64,000 bases of DNA from Bolinopsis microptera (lineage: Eukaryota > Ctenophora > Tentaculata > Lobata > Bolinopsidae). The number at the start of each line of letters is the position of its first letter. Positions within the stretch are counted from its first letter, which is position 1. The stretch is taken from positions 2,323,359 through 2,387,358 of the forward strand of contig NC_087075.1 of the NCBI RefSeq assembly GCF_026151205.1, in the 5' to 3' direction. Shown here one piece after another: positions 43,101 to 54,000 of the stretch. The translations under genes and the position numbers were made by a program. The notes under the pieces were generated by a model. The model was not told the DNA's origin and ran no database searches. It saw only the letters and a program-made list of their open reading frames with translations.

Positions 43101-44953
43101 TTGCAGCTAGTTGTGCCATATAAGGGATAACTGAGGTCACGTGACATTCAGTCCTATCACGTGACCGCTAATCCTATCACGTGACCTTGATTCGTAAAGC
43201 CTCGGGCACGTGATCACATTCGTAACGTGTCGTATGCCGACTAGGAGATTTTGTGACGTCACCAGAGCTGAAGCTACTTGATCAGGCCTTAATATCGTGT
43301 ATCGGGTGTAATTGGACCCAATTAGAGCAGCTGAGCGCTCAATTATAGCAGCATCTGGTACCACCTTCTGAAACCCAGCAGACAGCTGGCCCAGAGAATC
43401 GAAATTAGAAGGATTTTTTATTGATGGAAATCGAAGCGGAAACCTTGTAACCCTATGTTTTCGATGACGCCGAACAAGATTAAACAGGTTATAATTGTCC
43501 TACTCTCGTGTAAATTGCTCTAAAACATGATTGAAATTGTAATGATGCTATCAATTGTAATACAGTTTTTACATTAAGCTGAGCGGCGTAACGGCTGGCA
43601 TTCCTGGGCCATGAAATATATAAATAAAAAATTGACCTTTATATGATACGCTTTAATATTAATCTTTCCACAGACACTTGCATTTTGATGTTTACTTTCA
43701 CCTCTGCATCTTTTGTTTATATCTTATGATTGAATGAGACTTACTCACAAATTTCCCATCTCAGTATTGATCTATTTTTGTCATGTTTTTAATTTACTTC
43801 ATAGAACAGTTATTTTAATAAACTTGCTTTCAGAATGAGACATGTAAAGATTACACAATCGATAGCTTAATGTGAATTTCGTGTTTTACTGTTTCACTGA
43901 ATGTCTCAAATATATATATATATATTCCGTGGTTTCCGTCAGTAAATTAAAGTTGCCACATAAAATTTGAAAATTTTTAATGTTATTCTTCAAAAATATA
44001 CCATTTCAGAGATGTCGAACCTTTTCTTGAGGCTGTCGAAAACATGACGAGATATTATATTGATCGTGGCGTTGATATATTTAAAGAAGCGATATCAGGT
44101 AAATTGTTTCAACTTGAGTCAATAAATTTAAAAAAATTGGGTTTTCAGAATTCTACAATTATAAGTTTTAAATCTACCGACATTTACTTATGTCGATTTT
44201 AAAATAGATAAATAAATAACGAATGAAAAATAAAATAAAACAATTCAGTGCCGGGCATCTCAATCCGACTGGCTTTCAAAGGAGTTACAGACTATTTTCA
44301 CTTGTTTTCGAAGAGACATAGCGACCTGGTGAAACTGTTTCTAAGTCAAAACGTTGGTGGTCCGGCTTTGATATTCGACCGATTCCAGGAAGCTGGTGCT
44401 ACAACAATTGGGCATGCTAAAGATGCGCCAATTACACGAAAAGTTTTAGGCCTAGGTAAGATTTATTATTATATGATCGATTCATGTGATTAATAATATT
44501 ATTTATTTTATTTTATGTTATACTTATGCCGAGTTACTATTTCTCACTCTGAACATATAATAAATCACAGATGCAAATGCTCTCTATTTGTGGTGTACTG
44601 CCCAAGACATGGCCACAGGACTCTATGTCAGACGACGAGCGGAAGACAACTTTCGGAAAGAGTACCCCAGTCCAATTTCATCTGTGGCCACGGAATGGCT
44701 GGCTGACATGGAACATCGAGACAGTGTTCGTATAGAGCACGCTCGCAACGTAGGGGAATACAAAATCGGTACCCGTAGACTTCCTGTCGACGGGTTTTGC
44801 AGGTTCGTTCGCATTTTATATTAATCAATTCAATGTTTAAAATGTCGACGTTAATTGATTCTCTCACCCTTATCCTACGGTTAAATATTCATTTACATGA
44901 CGCGTTTTATATTTCAGAGCTACCAACACCGTTTACCAATTCCACGGGTGCTG
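40144..44953 (+). pseudogene. Polinton protein-primed family B DNA polymerase, spliced, interrupted, 3' part lost
   Basis: The exons are 40144-42238, 44010-44098, 44249-44455, 44571-44802 and 44918-44953; the four introns are GT-AG and all phases agree. Exon 1 has two lesions. A frameshift lies near 40.61-40.66 kb (one frame closes at 40,680, the next is already open at 40,659), and an in-frame TGA sits at 40,911-40,913, directly after the conserved DNLCFF motif. N-terminal Cys/His clusters (CTKCNAS; CGKCNKTFPTMFRQQRHS) suggest zinc fingers. The exonuclease domain shows CFDIECAL (Exo I), FCGQKYDIP (Exo II region) and FLDVTNYM with SFFPYEYFDN (Exo III region). Polymerase motif A is split across the third intron and reads DANALYLW. 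The last visible exon ends after TVYQFHGC. Motifs B and C should follow but fall in the unreadable segment. In Polintons this enzyme replicates the element from a terminal protein primer. Introns in this gene are unusual. Confidence 0.85.
42239..44009. repeat. Polymerase intron 1, with TA-rich repeats and a duplicated segment
   Basis: A 1.77-kb intron, much longer than the others in the gene (115-150 bp). aattaacaatccaaccgtgt and the following 50 bp occur at 42,278 and again at 42,816. cgtgttttactgtttcactg is present at 43,878 and also at 38,683, and gtgtagaagtc occurs near 42,908 and 38,747, so the intron contains a TA-microsatellite-associated element also inserted at 38,645-38,790. Four CACGTG palindromes cluster at 43,138-43,212. 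The minus open frame 43,137-43,364 is not a credible gene. Confidence 0.7.
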
Positions 44954-45179
44954 GTAAGTTGTATAAATAAGAAATCCGCAATAGATATGTGTATCCAACC
45001 GAACACTTATTCAGGATGACCAAACATCAGATACTCGAGTCAATAATATATTGGTCGCAATATCGGTTCGTTCAATGTGATCTGAAAGTTCCTGACCACC
45101 ATCAAGTCGTATTTTTGGCCGAAATGCCGCCTATGATTCAACTTTTTAATTAATTTCATGAATTCCCAAAATTTTGGTT

Positions 45180-46965
45180 TTTCCTCCCTATTTTTAAAAA
45201 TTTTTTAAAAAATTTTATATTCCCCCGATAAAAAAAAAATTTTAAAATTTCCCCCCCGGGGTGTTTTGTATAAATAAGAAATCCGCAAAAAAATATGTGA
45301 AAACCAACCCCCAAAACACTTATTCAAAAATGACCAAAACCCCATCAGAAACTCGATCAAAAATGGATGGCCCCCGCAAATTCCGGTTGTTTCAATGTGA
45401 TCGAAATTCCCCCTGACCCCCCTCAAAGTCTTTTTTTGCCAAAAAATGCCCCCCCAAATTTTCAAAAAAACCACAGTGGACGGCCGGACGATATAGGGGA
45501 ACAAAAAAAAAAACTGATTTTTTCCCCCTTTCTTTAGGGGGGGAAATAAAATCAAACCAACTCGATACTTGATGGTTCCTAATGTTTTTCCCCGCCGAAA
45601 AAACCCCCTAATCTCCCCCCCCTACTAAAATTGGAATTTTTTCGCACGGATTTGAGGGGGGAACAGAAATTTTTATCAGATTAATAGATTTTCTGGCCCC
45701 CGAAAAAAAAATTTTCAAAGTCTTTTTGCAGATAAAAGTAAACTTTAAAACAAATAGACGGGGGTGGGAGACGGTTTTCCTCCCCTTTTAAAAAGTGGTG
45801 GCTAAAAAAAACCCAGCAAGCTAAATTTGGGGTGACCCCCCCCCCTTTTTTGTTTTTTGAGGTTTTTTCCCGATCCCCAATTTCCCCCCCTAAATAAGTA
45901 AAATTTCCCCCTCTATTTACAAAATTTATAAAATTTTAAAACTAGTTTCCCCCGAAAATTGAAAATTATATTATTGAGATTGTTTCAATTTTTGGGTTTT
46001 TGCCCCTCTAACCCCTTTTTTCTACTATTGCAGGAAATATTTTTCCCTAGGGGCTTTCCCCCTTTAATAATAAGGCCCCACTTAAAAGACGTTTAAAAAT
46101 AGTCCCCCCAATGCGGCCCCCATTTTTTCCCAGACCCCTGCCCAAAAACAACCCCCCCGTTTTTTTCTCCCTTGGGGATAAAATTTTTCCGGAAAAACCC
46201 CCCTTTGGGGGGTTTGTTTATTTAAAATTGCCGATTTTTTTAAAATGCTCCTTTTTTTTTTTTCAAAATGGGGTTTTTGGTATATCCTGGGGGAAAACCC
46301 ATTATTAATGAAAATTTTTAAAACCATTTAAACGATTAAATATAAAAAATATTTTTTTTAAAGTGGGTACAATTTTTGGGTTCCCCAATTCGAAAAAGAA
46401 GAGAAAACGGATCAAAATTTTAAAACTTTAACCTATTTTCAAAACGGGTTTTTTTTTTGTTAACTTGCGAAATTTACAATGTTTTCTTTTTAAATTTTTT
46501 TGGAGGTTTTTATTTTTAAATTTTCACCCCCCGACCTTGTTTTTCCTGCTTTTTGGGGGGAAAAAAAGGAAAAGGTTGAAAGAAAAAAACCGCGGAAAAC
46601 GTTCATTTTTTTACTTTTTTTTTAACAACTAGGTGAAAACCCTTTTAAAATTTTTTTTTTTCCCTCGGTTTTTAAACTTTTTTTTTTGGGAAACATGGTA
46701 AAAATTTTTTTTTCTAACGAAATGAGATCAAAAAAACACAGGGCCCCCAAAAATTTTCCCTGGGAAAAACTGCCATTTTTTTTGGAAATACGTAAAATTT
46801 TTAAAAAAAGGGCAAATTTTGGGAATCAAAAAAAGGTTTTTTTTAACGAAAAAACGCGTTATTTTGCCTGAAATTTTGGGCCCAGCGTCAAGGGGGTTTT
46901 TTTCAAAAGCTCAAAAATAAAGGGGTTTAAAAAAAATGATCAATCATAAAAAAAATCTGGAAACC
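45180..46965. other. Low-quality sequence with inflated homopolymers (first block)
   Basis: From about 45,180 runs of A, T, C and G of 4-10 bases become dense and no frame stays open for natural reasons. 45,258-45,480 is a degraded repeat of 44,953-45,150 (tataaataagaaatccgc, cacttattca, gaccaaa, caatgtgatc recur with added bases). This looks like unpolished long-read sequence used to close a gap, with the gap edge duplicated. No gene is called here. Confidence 0.85.
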
Positions 46966-48060
46966 AATTACAAATAACTTTTCCAAACGATAGTATAAAG
47001 TATGATAAGTTTACAAATATCCGTGTATATGATAAACGCAATAATATAAGTCAAGTCAGAAACAACGCCTACTCGCACACATTTTGAAATATAACTCCAG
47101 CTAGCAACGGCGCAAAACAACCAAAGTTTCAGTGAAATGGTGCCCAGTGCCCACATGTCTGTGGAACGCGCAGTAGAGCTATCGCACGTGAGAAATGTCT
47201 CAGTCAGTCTACCTTGTTTGGCGCGCTGTTTCGTTTCCGTTACAAATTTTGACCTTGTACGCCATTTTGTCGCCATTTTGTCAATTTATACGTAATTTCG
47301 TAAATTTCGTCAATACCACGTTTAGCCAAATTCCACAGAGAGCTTATAATTTACTTCCAACACGAAATAAACATTGCTAAGGCCATGAAGTTACCTAATG
47401 GCTACTTTTAACGGAAAATCAAGTCATTCTGTGACATGTAGCGTCCTTTTGTCACTTAAATGGATGACGTTGACTCTAGAACATCGTGAAACTTTCCATC
47501 AGTAAAGCTAAAAGTATTTCCATTCTAAAAAACTTTACTTCAAGATAATTGCACGAAAGATGAATAAGTGTCTAAAGGTCCATTTGATTGAACTTGTCTT
47601 CAACTTTTAAGCTGTATTACGTCTCGAAATAAGCGATCGACCGCGCAGGATTACCACCTATTACAACTATTAAATATTCTGAATCTGACAGTGTTCGCAG
47701 ACCGTCACCGACTACTTGTAATTAATTGTATATAACTTCACAGATTCATTGTACATGGCGCTTGCAGCCGTCACCACTCACTGGATGAGTTGGTCACTCC
47801 TAAGCTACCATCGCAATGGAATCAAGCTAAATCAGTGGTTCCCGAGAAACAGATACAGCTGAAAATGTTGGCATATGATAAACGAACTCCAGTTAATTTA
47901 CTGCCTTACACTATAAAGACTAAACTCGAATGTAATAAATGTTTTCCATATTATAACTGGTTTTACCTGGTTACCTGGTTTTACCTGGGTTTACCTGGTT
48001 ACCTGGTAAATCTGGTTTATCTCATGGGATTCTTTCATATCCTCAGGTAACCTATTATTA
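46966..48060. other. Clean island between low-quality blocks, one possible exon
   Basis: Base composition and run lengths return to normal. An open stretch at about 47,746-48,050 (+), preceded by an acceptor-like ttcacag, encodes VTPKLPSQWNQAKSVVPEKQ and ends in a run derived from ggttacctggttttacctgg repeats. By position it could be a later exon of the polymerase, but I see no diagnostic motif. The rest is non-coding as far as I can see; the minus open frame 46,968-47,276 shows no features. Confidence 0.4.
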
Positions 48061-51000
48061 TTGGCCTACAACATAATAATACTTAAAGGATAAAAACTCA
48101 GTTAACATTTTTCCAGGATGTTATAAGGTGGAATGGGAGTGGGCGGACGGTTTTTGTAGGGTTTTGTTTTGTCGGTGCTAAAACCCCTATTTTCTGGTTT
48201 ATTTTATTCGAACCCCAGATGCAAAAACAAGAAAGGGAGAAAAGGGTGGTTATCCGACAAAAGGCCAAATCACAAACCAAGGCAGCCTTCAGGTCCACTA
48301 TATACCATTTTTTCCGTTATCAGTTACTGCAAAACCGAAAAGCAAAAGTGTCCCAAAGCCTCAAAAACAAACAGAGGCTTTCCCATTTAGTCCAAAGAAC
48401 TAACCACCCAGCGAGCTAATCGCAATGGAAAAGAAAGGGCCTTTTTTGAGCTACTTTTTTTTACCTGAAAAAAAGGAAAAAACTTTGGATGACGGAAAAG
48501 GCTAGCACTCCAACAATTAATTAAAAGACATAGTGATTGTGTAAGAAAATTTGGACACAGTATAGGGGGATTTCAAAATAGAATACTATTTACTAACATC
48601 CAACCCAACCGAATTTAATTTTTTAAATCCTAATTTTAAAATAATATAACAACCATATAGAATCGAATTTTTTATTGAGCTACAATAAGGCAACTCCCAA
48701 GATTAACCCGGTCAAACCGACTTTCGTCTAAAAATAAATGATATTGGAAAAAACAAGCTTATCAATTTTCCGCTAAAATCCACACTAAACATAATACAGA
48801 AACAGAAACAGGATTTTAAAACTAACGCCTAGCCCCCCCACCACAGTTTTTCACTAATGTGAAAAATAACACCAATAAGCGCCCGCAAAACGTTATTGGA
48901 AAGTTTAAACCGCCCGGCAAAAACCAACTTTCTGTAAAACGAAAAAGATAGTCCCACATCCCCGCTGTAATCGTATTTAATGCTTATTTAAGGTAAAAAA
49001 ATTAGTTTTCAAAAAGTAATAAAGAGGTTCGTTGTTTTAATTTTCCCGCGCCCCCATAACAGGTCCAATAAGTTAAAAAAAAAAATCCTCCCGTGTCCTG
49101 CGCTGTAAACCCAGCCAGAGGTTTCCCCCCCAGGTTGGGGACCAAACCCGCAATTAACCATGGTTTTAATACCACCAAGCCATAAAACCCTTCATCAAGT
49201 TTTTGGGTGGTAAAAAATGTACCCCCCGGTACGCAAAACAGCGCCCCGAAAAAAAATGACTGACCGTTCAAACTAATGTTTTGGTCCAACTCTCTCGCGT
49301 ATCCCCAATATATGGTTAAGTCATATCAAGGACAGGATTCCCATTTTTGGCGTTTATATAAACCAAAAAACGGAAGGCTTATTATCACGAATCACCCTTA
49401 CGATCGGTTTGTCCACCACCCCCCCCCCTCAAAATTTTTTCCATCATAAACCAGGCCTAAAACCCATCAAAACCCTCCGCCCCCCCAGCCTGGGCTGCCC
49501 CCCTTCCATGAAAACTTCTAGCCTTTGGATTTGCACAGTTCCCCGCTTTCTTTGTAAATTCCAGGGCTTTTCTGATTTCCCCCGCCAGTAAGTGGGGGGG
49601 TGGGGTTTCCTGTGAACTCAAAAAAAATCAATGAAAATAGGGCTGGATACGCTTTCCCATAAATAATGGTTTTATAGGGTAGAAAGATATACCAAACCGC
49701 CTATTAAAAAATAATCCCCGGGAAATGACATTGACAGAAAAAAGCCGTCACCTACAGTATGGTATAAATTCCCCCCCCACGTCCCCCGTTATTCCCTATT
49801 ACGTTGTACAACGTTTACGTGAAAAAAAAGTTCACGGGCCCCAAAACGAATACCTGCAGTTACTTTTAGGGGGATTTAAATGAGGGAAAAAAGCGCTTTT
49901 TTTTATGGAGCGAGTTTTTTTTTCAAAACTCGCACGATCCTGGACCACCACTTTAAAAATATAGTGTGTGGTAACAGTGTATATGAAGCCAAATACCGAA
50001 TGAATACAGTTCCAGATCGCCCAGCTCCCTATCTGGGCAAAGAAAATGAAAAACCCAAAAACGCTTCTTGTCGGTAATGAATAAATAGCCGATTTTCTTT
50101 TTCAGTCCCCCCTCCCCCCTCTTGTATCCCAATTTTTTAAAATTCAGAACAGCGTCCACCCACCTGTGTTAATCCCCCTGAAACCGAGCCCAAGCGTAAC
50201 ATTATTTAATCGAAGTTCAACTTTTGTTTCTTGTAATGAAAAATTTGGTCCACCCCGGGATAGATAGTAGAAATGAACCTCTTGAAATAAATTTTTTGGT
50301 TTAGTGGGGGGGTCCCCCCCCACGCATCCCCCCTCCCAATTTCTGAACGGAAGTAAGCTTGTTCCCCTGGATTGAATATGCCTAGCATCCCCCCCGAGGG
50401 TTCAAGACAACTAGGCATAAACCCTTTTTTACCTAGAGCTAAGTTATTTTTTTAGCTCTAATCCTTGTTCCCACCACCAATTTTATCCCAACCAAGCCCG
50501 TTGTACCCTGGTATCAGGGAAGGAAAAGCAACGTCCCCCTTCAGAAATGAGCCCCTTAGTTTTTTATTTTTTTTTAACAGTTAATCGATCCAGTATGCAA
50601 TCCTTCTTTGGCAGTGTAAAATGAGTGACAACCCGAAAATCCGTAGTGTTTTTCAAAAGTGGGAATTTTTTTTCCCAGAACCTTCGAAATGCAAATACAA
50701 TTAATCGATGTAATTGGAACTAAGGAGGCGGATCCAAGCCAGTAAATTTCCAAAACCAGTCCTCCCTGGTATAAATTGGCCAGCTTGCCAAAGTTGGGGC
50801 CGGGATAAAGAACAGACCCCGGAAGGGGCATTTGCCTTTTTCAGGAAATGTTGCGTCCCGGCCCGCCCGTTCAAAGACACGAATTTCACTCACAAATTTT
50901 GAACATTTTTTTGCAAGCAATCATATTTTGACATTGCCCGGAATTAAAAACGTCCCAAAGTGTCAGGAAAAGCTTTCAATAGAATTTTTTCCCCCCCGGA

Positions 51001-54000
51001 AAAAAAATAATCGAAATAGTCCCCCGCCTTTGTTAGTTCAACAATTTTTCCCAGTTTTGTGTGTGAATTGTTTTTTTATCCCCCCAAAGGTTGTAAAAAT
51101 TTTTTGAAAAGGCCAGAGCCCTCCCACAAAATTTTAACATAATTTTTGGCATCGGTTGTGCTTGTTTAGGTGGTAAAGTCCAAGAATGAGAAGCCCCAGC
51201 CTTTACAAACTGGCTTTTATAAGAGCCCCATAGGAAGAAGCCGGGGGGGTCCCCCCCGTATTTTTCCGGGTGTTTTTTTTATTTGTGGCGTTTTTTTCTT
51301 GATTCCTTTCCTGTGGAAGAAATTGGCATTTTCCCCGCAAATTTTTCCCTGGAAAACTCGTCAAATTTATCCCCCTCCTTTTTCGGATACCCATAACCTG
51401 CCTTAATTTTTTTGAGCTTCGTTGGCTTGGGCCCTATATTCGATGCCACTTCCTTAACAAGTGACTTTTTAACCCGTATTTGGCAACAAAACCTGTTTTT
51501 AAGACATCTTTTTTTATACAGAAAAAACCGCCCCCGAGTTTTCCCCCGAACCCCCCCGGTTCCCCCACTGAATAATTAAAAATGGATAGACTCCCCATGT
51601 CCCCCCGTTTTTATTCCCAAAAGCGGTTTTTTGAAAAGCCCCCTTGCTTCCGATGAGCGGTATTTGGTTGGAAATAAGTATTTGACGCCTATTCTTGTCC
51701 CAGGAACAGTAATCAATAATTGAATTATTGGCAACAATGAAATGTTTCCCACCTAACTTTTGTATAGCTTACGAATCAATCGGAATTTAGAATGGAGATT
51801 TTTCTATAATGTGTGTTAACGTTTTATAAGATAGGTGGGGGGGGAATAGTCCACCCACATATCGTAAATTGCAAAAAAATCAAAATCACAAAACCAGATC
51901 CAGCCTCCCGTATGAACAGGGTCAATTTTGACCGTCCCCCCCTCAACCATTTTTTGGTATGTGGGATAAATGAAAACTAGGTATCCCCCTGTTGAATAAG
52001 AAACATTACGGAAAAGGTGGGGTCATTGTAGCTTGGGAATTCTGAATAATTTCGTTGAAAGCATATATACCCCTTTTGTTTGGATCGTAACGGAATAAGG
52101 TTCATCCAAATTCCCTTGCAAATGTATTATGATTATGGAATCCCTTTCACCCCACGCCTTCACAATAAAAGAAACAACAATAACGAACCACAGTTATGGT
52201 ATTCAGTGGTTAAAATCGTTCCCCCAACTCTTTCAATTTTTAATTCTTTGTCCCCCCGCTGTAAATCCTATAAATAGCACCCAAAGATTTTCAAAGAGAG
52301 AGGATTTTAATTTTCCAACAAACAATGGGAGAAATTTTTTTTCTGTTTCCTCTGGGAACAACTTCAAAAGTTCCAAAATATTTGTCCCGACCCCATTACA
52401 AATCGACCTCAAAAAGTATGAGGCATCCCTTTTTTTAAAATTAGATTTTTTTTTTTTTCCATCTATAATCTTCCATCACAATTTCGAATTCAATTTACTT
52501 TGAGGCGGGCCCCCCCCTTAAAAATTTTCCGCATGTCCTACCATAAAAGCCATTTGAAAATTTTTTCGATAAAAACGTGAGAATTTTTTCCACCATTGAT
52601 TGACTGGCAATAAAACTGCAATTTTTTTTTTTATTTTTATTCTGTATACATTGAATTAATTGGGCGGCCAATGGTAAAAAATGCCTTTGGGACACGGGCC
52701 AATTTCCCCCATATCCCCATCCTTCTGTTTGAGAATTGAATTACGCCCCATCCCCTATTGTAAGCTGAAAAGAAAAAACCTACTCCTCGGAGTACACCCC
52801 TTCCGCCTTGTCACGGTGATTGTACAGGCTCCCATTTTTTTTTCGAAATAATTGGTATTTTGGTAAGGATTTGGGAAATAATGGTTTTTTAAATTGTTAA
52901 AGCGCCCCCGTTAAGTACTGTATTTTAGAGTTCCTACTCCTCTTAATTATAGCAATTCCCTAATCCTCTTTACAATTAGCAAGCAGTGTGTGCGTTTTAT
53001 TTTTTTAATGACTTTGGAATAAATTCACATTACCTCCCTTATCCTTCTGAAACAAGTTCCGGGTCCCCCCCCCTAGGGACGTCCAAATTGGCTTTTTTTC
53101 CTGAAAGACGGTTTTTGATCTGCATTTGAAAAACCAAATTAGAAATCTCATAATATTTTTGCCCGGGTAAAAAGAGGCAGCTAACCCCGTCCCTTTCCAA
53201 TATTAGATTTTTGAAAATTATTTGAGACCACCGCCTTTTTGATACCTTTGGGTAATTTATACGAAATTTTGTTTGGTACCCTTAGCCCATTGAAACTTTG
53301 ATTGAAAATTTTTCCCTGTAGTTTTTAGTTTCTTTATTTTACGTGCCTTTATCCTCCGAGTTTCCGGTAAAGTCCCCCCCATTTAAAAATGTAAACGGCC
53401 CAATAAAATGCCTTGATTGCCTTTAATGCTAAATCCGGTGTGTTTTTTTAGAATACAAGATGGCCAATTTGTTTAATCCCTTTAGCCTTTTTGAACCAGC
53501 CATCCTATTAATGAACCATGGGAGGGTTTGGAAATTGTTAATGGCCCAATGTGGGGGAAATAACGCCATGGGTCAAATTTGCCTCCCCCAAAGGTAAACA
53601 GTCCCGTAAAAATAAACAGCTCCCTCTGTTACAAAATGGGGGTGAAAACGAAAAAGTAATTACGGAAATCCAAACCGGATTCAACATATTTTTAGGCACT
53701 GAGAAAGTAAGCCAAACTCTTGTCTCGTTTCCCCCAAAATTATTTTTGTCTACCTAATCTGGACAAACTTATGTGAAAACATTTTTCTTTATTTTTGAAA
53801 GAAGCAGAATTACTGAAACTAAATTTAATAAGAATCATCAAACCTATTAGAAAGTTTTCATTATTTCAGAAACAACCCTGTGAGCATAAAAAAGAATTTT
53901 GGTTAAAGTTTTGTGTTTTATTCTTGTGTGAAACGATTCCTGCTAATGGGAAAAGTTTTGTGCAAGTGTGCTCTTAGATTTCAGATTTTCGAGATGACGG

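Noticed and set aside
43137-43364. 75-residue minus-strand frame in polymerase intron 1
   Set aside because: It covers the cluster of repeated CACGTG sites and is antisense within an intron.
46968-47276. 102-residue minus-strand frame in the clean island
   Set aside because: No family resemblance and no splice or start context; part is a hydrophobic stretch from AT-rich sequence.
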